Positions 43,212 to 50,513 of a DNA stretch of 64,000 bases are shown here, piece after piece; position 1 is the first letter of the stretch; each line of letters begins with the position of its first letter. Below the pieces are notes generated by a model that was given only the letters and a program-made list of their open reading frames with translations, searched no databases and had not been told where the DNA came from. Source of the stretch: Cupriavidus pauculus (GTDB lineage: Bacteria; Pseudomonadota; Gammaproteobacteria; Burkholderiales; Burkholderiaceae); the NCBI RefSeq assembly GCF_008693385.1, contig NZ_CP044067.1, positions 1,490,501 to 1,554,500 on the forward strand. The letters run 5' to 3'. Made by a program: the position numbers and the translations under genes.

Positions 43212-43865
43212 ATGGACTCCCTTGCACTCTCTTTCCCCTCTACCTCGCTTGGCGTATTCGCTCAAGGCGTGGCCCTGAGCTTCGGGCTGATCGTGGCAAT
43301 CGGCGCACAGAACGCATTCGTGCTGCGGCAGGGCCTGCGGCGCGAGCACGTGGGCCTCGTCGTGGCGTTCTGCGCGGCGGCCGATGCGTTGCTGATCGGC
43401 GCCGGGGTGCTCGGCATGGCGCAGGCGCTGGGCGAACGGCCGGCACTCGCCCACTGGCTGGCCATTGCCGGCGCGGTGTTCCTGGCGGTGTACGGCGTTC
43501 GTGCATTGCAGCGCGCGCGGCACGCGGCGCGGATGGACGCGGTGGCGCATGGCGGCGGCTTCAGCCGGCGCGCGGCGCTCGCGCAGGCAGCGGCGTTCAC
43601 ACTGCTGAACCCTCATGTGTATCTCGACACCGTCGTGCTGGTGGGCAGCATCGGCGCACAGCAGGCGTCCGCGCTGCGCATCTGGTTTGTGGCCGGCGCG
43701 AGCGCGGCCAGCCTCTGCTGGTTCGGCATGCTCGGCTTCGGTGCACGCTGGCTCGCGCCCTGGTTTGCCCGCCCGCTGGCCTGGCGGGTCCTCGATGCGG
43801 CCATCGGGGTGACGATGTTCGTCTTGTCGGGATTGCTGGTGCAGAAAGCGATGACGGGTGTCTAG
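43212..43865 (+). CDS. LysE/ArgO-family basic amino-acid exporter
   Basis: A 217-residue membrane protein with about six segments: LGVFAQGVALSFGLIVAIGAQNAFVLRQGLRREHVGLVVAFCAAADALLIGAGVLGM is the family signature, with ALAQAAAFTLLNPHVYLDTVVLVGSIGAQQ as the second. Exports lysine and/or arginine. Divergent from its ArgP-like regulator. A second frame is open across the same DNA, but the membrane protein is clearly the real one. Confidence 0.94.
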   Translation: MDSLALSFPSTSLGVFAQGVALSFGLIVAIGAQNAFVLRQGLRREHVGLVVAFCAAADALLIGAGVLGMAQALGERPALAHWLAIAGAVFLAVYGVRALQRARHAARMDAVAHGGGFSRRAALAQAAAFTLLNPHVYLDTVVLVGSIGAQQASALRIWFVAGASAASLCWFGMLGFGARWLAPWFARPLAWRVLDAAIGVTMFVLSGLLVQKAMTGV

Positions 43866-44007
43866 CGTCCGGCTTCAGGTAAAACCCTCGGTGCACTCAA
43901 TTCCTTCGGGCGCCCTGCCGTTAATCCCCCGTAGGGGCTGACTGCGAGGGACCCGGGTAGCGGGTGTGCGCAGCAGAGCACGTCAACGCCTTCTGCGCCG
44001 CACCGTC

Positions 44008-44763
44008 ATGGATATTCTTCGCTTCCGCCCGCTCCTGCTCGCCGCCAGCGTGTGCCTGGCCATGGCCGCGCCGGCCGCCGCCCAGACCACCATCGTGCTG
44101 TATTCCGAAGCCGGACAGCGGCCGCTGTCGTTCGAGGAAAACGGTGTGCCCAAGGGCGCCTATATCGAGAACCTCAAGCGCGTGCTCCGGCGCATGCCCG
44201 AGTACAAGGTGCAGATCCGCTTCGCGTCGTGGGCCCGCACGGTCGAGGAAGCGCGCAATGGCAACTCGGCCGGCATCCTCGGCGTCTACTACCGCCCCGC
44301 CGACCGACCCTTTCTCAACCACTCCAAGGCCTTCTACACCGAGGAAGTCGCCGTCCACTGCAACCGCGACTCCATCGAAGGCCGGACGTTCCGGACCTAT
44401 CCGGACGACTTCGCCGGACTGCGGTTCGGCAACCAGCGCGGCTACCTTGCCCCGGGCAAACCGTTCTTCCAGATGGTGGCCAGCGGAAAGATCGAGCTCG
44501 TCGAGGGTCATGAATTCCACGATCTCGTCAAGAAGATGCTGGTCCAGGAGATCGACTGCGTGGTCAACCCGAGCGTGGTCATCAACGAAGCGCTGATCAC
44601 GCTCGAGGCACAGGGCATCCCGGAACGCATGCGATACAAGTCCCGCCGCGTGCTGACGATCAAGAACGAAACCGTTCATATCGGCTTTAGCAAGAAATAC
44701 GAGGAGTCCCATCCGGAGCTGGCGCGCTTCCGGCAGTTGTTCGACAAGGCCGTGGATGAATAG
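44008..44763 (+). CDS. Periplasmic binding-protein-like protein (SBP family 3) linked to a diguanylate cyclase
   Basis: A 251-residue protein. Signal peptide RFRPLLLAASVCLAMAAPAAAQ, then a type-II periplasmic binding fold: TTIVLYSEAGQRPLSFEENGVPKGAYIENLKRVLRRMPEYKVQIRFASWARTVEEARNGNSAGILGVYYRPADRPFLNHSKAFYTEEVAVHC, VNPSVVINEALITLEAQG, and a C-terminal HPELARFRQLFDKAVDE. No ABC permease is near; instead a GGDEF gene follows 32 bp downstream. It probably hands a ligand signal to the periplasmic part of that cyclase. The start at 44008 is set by the signal peptide; 43966 is an upstream alternative. Ribosome site weak. Confidence 0.85.
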   Translation: MDILRFRPLLLAASVCLAMAAPAAAQTTIVLYSEAGQRPLSFEENGVPKGAYIENLKRVLRRMPEYKVQIRFASWARTVEEARNGNSAGILGVYYRPADRPFLNHSKAFYTEEVAVHCNRDSIEGRTFRTYPDDFAGLRFGNQRGYLAPGKPFFQMVASGKIELVEGHEFHDLVKKMLVQEIDCVVNPSVVINEALITLEAQGIPERMRYKSRRVLTIKNETVHIGFSKKYEESHPELARFRQLFDKAVDE

Positions 44764-44795
44764 AATGCTGACCTGACTCCCGAGATCGCGCTTCC

Positions 44796-46091
44796 ATGCC
44801 TCTGATGCCTCCGGTTCGTTCGATCCGGAACAGGATGATCGTCCTGTTTATCGTTGCCACGACTACAACGCTGGGGGCATTCGCCGCGCATCGGCAATGG
44901 CAGCTGAGGCAGGATCTGGAGCAGCGGTTCGAGCGGACCCGCATGGAGGTGTCCGACGGCCTGCGGCAAAGCCTGGCCGGGCCCGCCTGGGCGCTCAACG
45001 TCGATATCCTCCGCACGACGCTCGAGGCCACGCTGATCCATCCCGAGGTCACCGGCGCGTGCATCTACTCTCCGGACGGCCACGAAATCTACGCCGAGGT
45101 GCATCGGCCTGCCTCGCATGCTTCGGCCTGCGCGACCACGCGCGAACACGATGTGCTCAGCGAAGTCACGATCTTTCCGCCCGACGATATCGACCCCGAC
45201 CGTCGCAGGCAGCCGATCGGCAAGGCGATCATCCGCTTTACGCGCGACAACCTGCGGCAGACATTGCGCGCGGCCATGGTGCAAGGGCTGACCGAGGTGG
45301 TGGCGATCGACGTGGTGCTGGTGCTGCTGCTGACGTTCGGCCTGCGCATGGTCTTCGGCCCGCTCGAGCATCTGCGCACCGCGCTGTTCCGCCTGGCATC
45401 GAGCCAGGGCGACCGGCTCGACGAGCTGTCGCGGCTGGGCCGCACGGAATTCGACAGTGTGATCGACGGCTTCAACCGCGTGTTGCGCCGGCTGCAGGCG
45501 ACGCAGGCCGAGCTCGTCGAGAAGAACCGGCAGCTGGAGGTCGTCTCCAAGACCGATCAGCTCACGGGCGTCTTCAACCGCCGTCATCTGGACGAGGTAC
45601 TGAACAGCGCGCTGGCCTACACGCGGCACGATGGCATGCCGTTCTCGATCATCCTGCTCGACGTCGATCGGTTCAAGTCGGTCAACGACACTTACGGCCA
45701 TCAGGTGGGCGACCGCGTGCTCGTGGAAATCGCGCGCTGCATTCTCGACGTCAAGCGCGTCACGGACACCGTGGGCCGCTGGGGCGGGGAGGAGTTCCTG
45801 CTGATCTGCGCGGACACCGACCTTGACGATGCGGTTCGGTTTGCCGAGAACCTGCGCGATGCCATCGCCTCGCGCCACTTCTCGGTCACCGGACAGATGA
45901 CGGCCAGCCTCGGCGTGGCATGCGTGCAGGACGGCGACACGATCCATGGCACGATCTCGCGCGCGGACCAGGCGCTGTATCGCAGCAAGGAGCGCGGGCG
46001 CAATCGCGTGGAATATGCGCCCGCTCAGGTGGACGACGCGGACGACGCGGACGACGCCGATGGCCGCGTCGGCGATGCCGTGACCGGGTAA
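44796..46091 (+). CDS. Transmembrane diguanylate cyclase with periplasmic sensor and HAMP
   Basis: A 431-residue protein: membrane segment at about 13-33 (RMIVLFIVATTTTLGAFAAHR), a periplasmic domain to about 160, a second membrane segment (VVAIDVVLVLLLTFGLRMVFG), a HAMP-like linker with coiled coil, and a GGDEF domain from about 250 (TDQLTGVFNRRHLDEVLNSALAYTRH, LDVDRFKSVNDTYGHQVGDRVLVEIARC, catalytic RWGGEEFLLIC). Makes cyclic di-GMP. The C terminus has a DDA repeat (46031-46059 at DNA level, GACGACGCG units). It follows the periplasmic binding-protein gene by 32 bp; the pair is probably one sensory system. It converges with the small isomerase gene. Confidence 0.92.
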   Translation: MPLMPPVRSIRNRMIVLFIVATTTTLGAFAAHRQWQLRQDLEQRFERTRMEVSDGLRQSLAGPAWALNVDILRTTLEATLIHPEVTGACIYSPDGHEIYAEVHRPASHASACATTREHDVLSEVTIFPPDDIDPDRRRQPIGKAIIRFTRDNLRQTLRAAMVQGLTEVVAIDVVLVLLLTFGLRMVFGPLEHLRTALFRLASSQGDRLDELSRLGRTEFDSVIDGFNRVLRRLQATQAELVEKNRQLEVVSKTDQLTGVFNRRHLDEVLNSALAYTRHDGMPFSIILLDVDRFKSVNDTYGHQVGDRVLVEIARCILDVKRVTDTVGRWGGEEFLLICADTDLDDAVRFAENLRDAIASRHFSVTGQMTASLGVACVQDGDTIHGTISRADQALYRSKERGRNRVEYAPAQVDDADDADDADGRVGDAVTG

Positions 46092-46096
46092 CGCCG

Positions 46097-46390
46097 TCAG
46101 CCCCCGGTGCGCGGGCCGAAGCCCGAGTACGGCTTGAGGGCGATGACCTGCGGCGCCTGCAGAAAGCCCGACTTCACGAGCGGCAGGGCCGAGAACGCCT
46201 CGACGAGGCTTTGCGCATCGCCGCTCTCCGCGAGGATGGCCGCGCCACCGTCACCGCGCAGCCAGATCTGGCGGACGATGCCCTCCAGATAGAGATGGCG
46301 GATGAGCTCGGATTCCGCTTCGCGCTCGGTGGCGGTCGGCGGGTCCTGCGGCGCGGGCGTGGTGCGGGATACCAATACGAGAAACTGCAT
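46097..46390 (-). CDS. Muconolactone isomerase-like / YciI-like small protein
   Basis: A 97-residue ferredoxin-like alpha/beta-barrel protein: MQFLVLVSRTTPAPQDPPTATEREAESELIRHLYLEGIVRQIWLRGDGGAAILAESGDAQSLVEAFSALPLVKSGFLQAPQVIALKPYSGFG. This pattern (E.E...L...G.....W...G.....E......L...F..LPL.) is that of the muconolactone delta-isomerase family. The start at 46390 has GGAG 6 bp upstream. Last of a three-gene operon with an aldehyde dehydrogenase and an isochorismatase-like hydrolase. Substrate unknown. Confidence 0.8.
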   Translation of the reverse strand: MQFLVLVSRTTPAPQDPPTATEREAESELIRHLYLEGIVRQIWLRGDGGAAILAESGDAQSLVEAFSALPLVKSGFLQAPQVIALKPYSGFGPRTGG

Positions 46391-46409
46391 CGTCAACTCC
46401 AGAGTCAGG

Positions 46410-47987
46410 TCAGGCCTTCGACAATTCGCCATCGTTCAGGCGCCAGATACCACGTGGGTTGTCGTGCTGCAGCGCTTCCGGCAGCAACGCGTCGGGGAAG
46501 CCCTGATACGTGACCGGGCGCAGGAAACGCTCGATCGCGCCCATGCCCACCGAGGTGAAGCGGCTATCGGACGTGGCCGGGAACGGACCGCCGTGCGTGG
46601 TCGCGTACGACACCTCCTGCGGATGCGCGAACGCGTTGATCACGATGCGGCCCGTGCGGCGTTCGAGGATCGGCAGCAGGCGAGCGGCCAGCGCGTGGTC
46701 GGCGCGCTCGATATGCATCGTCGCGGACAGCTGGCCACGGAAGCGGCGCGCGATCGCGATCAGTTGCGCGTCGTCGCGCACGCGGACCAGCAGCGCCGAG
46801 GGACCGAACACTTCTTCGAGCAGGGCGGGCGTGTCGAGCAGCCGTGCGCCGTCGACTTCGAACAGCAGCGACTGGCCGTCCCATTCGCCCGTGGGACCCG
46901 CACCCGCGGCTATCTGCTCCGCGCCAGCCGCGCGCTGTGCCTCGACATTCTTGCGATAGGCGAGGTGGATGCCCGGCGTCAGCATCGTCCGCGCATGCAT
47001 GGCGCTCACGCGCTCGATCATCGCCTGCTTCAGCGCGTCGTAACCCGCACCGTCGATGGCCAGCAGAATCGCGGGCTTCAGGCATGCCTGGCCCACATTG
47101 ACGAGCATGCGTTCGGCAAACCCGTCGCCGATCGCCGCGCCGCGCTCGGCCTGCGCGGCCGGCAGGATAAAGGTCGGGTTCACGCTCGTCATCTCGGTGA
47201 ACACGGGAATCGGATCGGGACGCTGCTGCGCGCGACGATACAACGCCATGCCTCCCGCCTCGGAGCCGGTAAACGTCACACCCCTGATCAGCGGATGATC
47301 GACGAGCGCTTCGCCGATGGCGTTGCCTTCTCCACGCACCATCGAGAAGACCCCCTCGTGCAGGCCCGCATCGCGCACGGCCTGCTGAATCACGCGCGCC
47401 TGAATCTCCGAGCCACCCGGATGCGCGTTGTGCGCCTTGACGATGACGGGTGCGCCCGCGGCCAGCGCGGAGGCCACGTCGCCGCCCGCGACCGAGTACG
47501 AGATCGGGAAATTGCTCGCGCCGAAGATCGCGACGGGACCCACCGCGATCTTCTGCATGCGGTGATCCATACGCGGGCGCGGCTGGCGGTCCGGCTGCGC
47601 GGGGTCGATCGCCGCCTGACGGAAGCGTCCCTGGCGCACGACGGTGGCGAACTGGCGGAATTGCGTCGCGCTCTTGGCCGCCTCCATCAGGAATTGCGCG
47701 GCGGGCAGGCCGGTTTCCAGCGCGAGCCGCTCGGCCAGCGCGGACGCATTGGCATCGAGCCCATCGGCGATGCGGTCGAGAAACGCGGCGCGCACGTCGA
47801 GGCTCGTCGCGTTGTAGCTGTCGAACGCCTCGTCGGCCAGCTGCGCCGCGCGATCGACTTCGGCGGCGCCGCCGAGCGCGAAGTCGGGACCGAACGTCTC
47901 GTTGGTTGCGGGGTTGAGCGCCCGCATGGTGCCCGTGGTGGCGCCGACTTCCTGCGCGCCGATCAACAGATTGCCGGTGAGTGTCAT
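46410..47987 (-). CDS. Aldehyde dehydrogenase, 2,5-dioxovalerate (alpha-ketoglutarate semialdehyde) type
   Basis: A 525-residue aldehyde dehydrogenase. The N terminus LTGNLLIGAQEV, the segment KIAVGPVAIFGASNFPISYSVAGGDVASALAAGAPVIVKAHNAHPGGSE, GVTFTGSEAGGMALYRRAQQRPDPIPVFTEMTSVNPTFILP (with the general-base Glu), and RMLVNVGQACLKPAILLAIDG (catalytic Cys) together identify the NADP-linked ketoglutaric semialdehyde dehydrogenase branch. Converts alpha-ketoglutarate semialdehyde or a similar aldehyde to the acid. The start overlaps the isochorismatase-like gene stop in an ATGA. Confidence 0.92.
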   Translation of the reverse strand: MTLTGNLLIGAQEVGATTGTMRALNPATNETFGPDFALGGAAEVDRAAQLADEAFDSYNATSLDVRAAFLDRIADGLDANASALAERLALETGLPAAQFLMEAAKSATQFRQFATVVRQGRFRQAAIDPAQPDRQPRPRMDHRMQKIAVGPVAIFGASNFPISYSVAGGDVASALAAGAPVIVKAHNAHPGGSEIQARVIQQAVRDAGLHEGVFSMVRGEGNAIGEALVDHPLIRGVTFTGSEAGGMALYRRAQQRPDPIPVFTEMTSVNPTFILPAAQAERGAAIGDGFAERMLVNVGQACLKPAILLAIDGAGYDALKQAMIERVSAMHARTMLTPGIHLAYRKNVEAQRAAGAEQIAAGAGPTGEWDGQSLLFEVDGARLLDTPALLEEVFGPSALLVRVRDDAQLIAIARRFRGQLSATMHIERADHALAARLLPILERRTGRIVINAFAHPQEVSYATTHGGPFPATSDSRFTSVGMGAIERFLRPVTYQGFPDALLPEALQHDNPRGIWRLNDGELSKA

Positions 47988-48628
47988 GCTGGGCTCCGTT
48001 CGGTGGCGACGGGCAGCGCTGCAACGACTTCTGCCGTCGTGAGGATTTCATGGGCGAACGTGGGACCGTTCAAATGGTGCGCGGCGTGCATCATCTCCCG
48101 GGTGAACGCGGCGGTGGCGTCGCGGACGAGCGTCACGTGATAGCCGAGTTCCATCGCGAAGCGCGCGGTCGATTCGATGCAGGTATTGGCCAGCAGGCCG
48201 ATGACGATCACATGCGTGATGCCCTGCTGCTTGAGCTGAAAGTCGAGGTCGGTGTTCGCAAAGCCGCTCTGTCCCCAGTGCTCGTGAATCACGATGTCGC
48301 CGGCCTGTGGAACGAAGTCCGGATGCCATTCGCCGCCGAACTCTCCCTTGGCGAATGTGTGCCGCTCCTGGATCAGGCGTTGCGTGGGGTTCGGGTGATC
48401 CCAGTTCTCGTAATCGCCCGGCTGCCAGCGGCGGTGGGGCACGTAGAACACCTGAAGGTCCGACGCGCGCGCGGCGGTCACGGTCGCGCGCAGGTTGTCG
48501 AGCAGCTTCACGTCGTCGGCGACGTCGCGCAGCATCGGAAACAGCTTGCCGCCGTGGGACAGGAAATCGTTGTACGGATCCACCAGCAGCAGGCCGGTTC
48601 TTTTCGCGGGATAGACAGGATTGGACAT
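47984..48628 (-). CDS. Isochorismatase-family cysteine hydrolase
   Basis: A 214-residue hydrolase: GLLLVDPYNDFLSHGGKLFPML with the catalytic Asp, ERHTFAKGEFGGEWHPDF, HEHWGQSGFANTDLDFQLKQQGITHVIVIGLLANTCIESTARFAMELGYHVTLVRDATAAF with the Cys nucleophile. The start at 48628 has GGAG 6 bp upstream; the Met four codons earlier forms part of that site. First gene of the operon controlled by the HxlR promoter region. Confidence 0.9.
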   Translation of the reverse strand: MSNPVYPAKRTGLLLVDPYNDFLSHGGKLFPMLRDVADDVKLLDNLRATVTAARASDLQVFYVPHRRWQPGDYENWDHPNPTQRLIQERHTFAKGEFGGEWHPDFVPQAGDIVIHEHWGQSGFANTDLDFQLKQQGITHVIVIGLLANTCIESTARFAMELGYHVTLVRDATAAFTREMMHAAHHLNGPTFAHEILTTAEVVAALPVATERSPA

Positions 48629-48669
48629 GTTGGACTCCATTCGGACGCTGGGGCGCGCCGGTGAGTCGA

Positions 48670-48697
48670 AGTATAACTATGAAAATCATAGTGTCAA
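48670..48697 (-). promoter_or_regulatory. Sigma-70 promoter with HxlR operator in its spacer
   Basis: On the minus strand TTGACA (48692-48697) is a consensus -35 and TATACT (48670-48675) a near-consensus -10, with 16 bp between. The spacer is filled by ACTATGA-AAA-TCATAGT (48676-48692 read on the plus strand), a perfect 7+7 bp inverted repeat. A repressor there would block RNA polymerase directly. The promoter drives the isochorismatase-aldehyde dehydrogenase-isomerase operon. Confidence 0.85.
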
Positions 48698-48765
48698 GAA
48701 ATACGCGGGATAGCGGGCGATTACTGCCCTTTCCGGAGCCACCGGCGAGTGGGCCGATCTGTGTT

Positions 48766-48782
48766 ACTATGAAATAGATAGT
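48766..48782. promoter_or_regulatory. Second HxlR operator near the hxlR-type gene start
   Basis: ACTATGAAATAGATAGT shares ACTATGAAA and ATAGT with the perfect site at 48676, 90 bp away. It ends 17 bp before the HxlR start, so the regulator probably represses itself. Symmetry is weaker than in the first site (5-bp arms). Confidence 0.72.
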
Positions 48783-48799
48783 GACTAGTGGAGGCGACC

Positions 48800-49300
48800 A
48801 TGGCCGTCGCAAACGAAGCAACCCCCGCCACCACCGTATGCCCGGTGGCGCGCTCGACCGAGGTGGTCGGCGATCGCTGGACCATCCTCGTGCTGCGCGA
48901 GCTCTATATGGGCGCCACGCGCTTCGAGGAGATCCAGATCCAGACGGAAGCCACGCCACAGATGCTGACCTCCCGGCTCAAGGCACTGGAGGCGGATGGC
49001 ATGGTCGAGCGCCATCCGTACAGCGAGAAACCGCTGCGCCACGAGTACCGGCTGACGGACAAGGGCTGGGCCTTCTACCCCGTGATCTACGCGCTGCGCG
49101 CATTCGGGGAAATGTGGTGCAAGCACGGCGAGGAAGTCGCGACGCGGTTCGTCCACCGCAAATGCGGGCACGACGTCGGGCTCGCGACCGTATGCCCGCA
49201 TTGCGGCGAGCCCGTGGCCCGCAAGGACCTCGATGCCACCCTGGGCGAACGCTTCGCGGCCGAGCGCGCGGCCCGGCGCGAAGCCTTTAGGCGCCGTTAG
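48800..49300 (+). CDS. HxlR-family transcriptional regulator with C-terminal zinc-ribbon-like part
   Basis: A 166-residue regulator. The HxlR winged helix is VCPVARSTEVVGDRWTILVLRELYMGATRFEEIQIQTEATPQMLTSRLKALEADGMVERHPYSEKPLRHEYRLTDKGWAFYPVIYALRAFGE, with the usual N-terminal Cys (in VCPVAR). The C-terminal extension HRKCGHDVGLATVCPHCGEPVARKDL looks like a zinc-binding ribbon, seen in some family members. The start at 48800 has GGAGG upstream; GTG at 48788 is an alternative. Divergent from the hydrolase-dehydrogenase operon, with two matching operators between. Its stop overlaps the convergent beta-barrel gene by 4 bp. Confidence 0.93.
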   Translation: MAVANEATPATTVCPVARSTEVVGDRWTILVLRELYMGATRFEEIQIQTEATPQMLTSRLKALEADGMVERHPYSEKPLRHEYRLTDKGWAFYPVIYALRAFGEMWCKHGEEVATRFVHRKCGHDVGLATVCPHCGEPVARKDLDATLGERFAAERAARREAFRRR

Positions 49301-50427
49301 AACGCCAGCAGGCGCACGCCGATCGAGGCATAGCCGTACGTACGGTCCAGCCGCGACGCGGTGGCCGCGTTGTACAGGAACGGCACCGTGCCGACGAAGT
49401 TGTTGAGGAAAGCCTGTCCGCGGATAAAGACGTCCACGCCCTTGTAGACGTTGTAGCTGAGCTCGACGCCGAACGTGTGGTTCGAGCGGATGGGCGATAC
49501 CCCGAAGCGCGACATGCGGTCGTCAAGATCGCCGCGCATCAGGTACTGGAACTGGTAGCCCACCTGCGCGCCGAACCCCTGGTAGCGCCAGCGCCATGAG
49601 GCCCCCACGTTGATAAAGCCCGCCGTGTAGTTGACGTCCTTGCCGACGTCCAGCCCGAACTGCGAGGCATCGAGCGACAGGCTGGCCGAATTGATCGTCG
49701 CACCGCCGACCACGCATGGGGAGGCGAGGCTGCCGTTGGCGATATTGTTCGAACCGATCCGCACGTTGAAGTTGCAGCCACCGCGGTTCAGCCGCGTGGT
49801 GATATCGCCCACCGAAACGCGGCTGATGCCACCGCTGACGAATCCGGTCAGCGTGTTGTAGTTGCCGAGCCGGTACGAGTAGGCGATATCGGCCTGCCCC
49901 TGCACGTCGTTCGGATCATCGACCCGCAGACCGTTGAACGTGGTGCCACGCACCTGCGTCGGCGTCGATTTGGCCAGCGAGCCCGCGCGGTCTCCCCACG
50001 CCGACAAGCGGAACATCAGCCGATGCCGCGCCTGCGGATCGATCTCCGGTGTGTACTGCACGCCCACCTGCCAGCTGTCGATACCGTTGGTATCGGGCCC
50101 GTAGTCGATATTGCGCCGCCAGTAGGTGCCGAATGCCGACCACTGCTGCGTGAAGTTGAAGCCGGCGGATACGTGTCCCCCCCGATAGTCGCCGGCATTG
50201 TCATAGGCCGCGCCCTGCTTCGCGCGGACGTCGAACACATCGACGAACCGGTTGACGAAGTCGTAGCTCGCCTCGATCTTCAGGCGATGCAGGTCGCCGG
50301 CAATCGGCTCCGCGACCATGAATTCGTCTTCGGACGCCGCATGGGCGACGCCGGCTACCGTCATCCATTGCAGGGCCGCCACGGCTAGCGCCGCGGCCTG
50401 GGGCACGCGCGGCCGGGTATTGATCAT
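49297..50427 (-). CDS. Outer-membrane beta-barrel protein of unknown function
   Basis: A 376-residue protein with signal peptide RVPQAAALAVAALQWMTVAGVAHA. The mature part is a series of amphipathic strands (LKIEASYDFVNRFVDVFDVRA, GGHVSAGFNFTQQWSAFGTYWRRNIDYG, SWQVGVQYTPEI, HTFGVELSYNVYKGVDVFIRGQAF) ending YGYASIGVRLLAF, with a terminal Phe, as expected for an outer-membrane barrel. I do not recognise the family. The start at 50427 has GGAG 6 bp upstream. It follows the large lipoprotein gene by 86 bp on the same strand. Confidence 0.78.
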   Translation of the reverse strand: MINTRPRVPQAAALAVAALQWMTVAGVAHAASEDEFMVAEPIAGDLHRLKIEASYDFVNRFVDVFDVRAKQGAAYDNAGDYRGGHVSAGFNFTQQWSAFGTYWRRNIDYGPDTNGIDSWQVGVQYTPEIDPQARHRLMFRLSAWGDRAGSLAKSTPTQVRGTTFNGLRVDDPNDVQGQADIAYSYRLGNYNTLTGFVSGGISRVSVGDITTRLNRGGCNFNVRIGSNNIANGSLASPCVVGGATINSASLSLDASQFGLDVGKDVNYTAGFINVGASWRWRYQGFGAQVGYQFQYLMRGDLDDRMSRFGVSPIRSNHTFGVELSYNVYKGVDVFIRGQAFLNNFVGTVPFLYNAATASRLDRTYGYASIGVRLLAF

Positions 50428-50513
50428 CGTTGACTCCGGAGTCGGGATATGGGGCAAGGGCTCGGCGTGCCGGCCGCCTCCACGCGGCCGGCGCATACCT
50501 CGCACGTGGCGGT

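Noticed and set aside
43866..44007. Stem-rich leader before the binding protein-cyclase pair, considered as a cyclic di-GMP riboswitch
   Set aside because: No GEMM-like conserved core could be found; only short GC stems (CCCC/GGGG, ACCCG/CGGGT).
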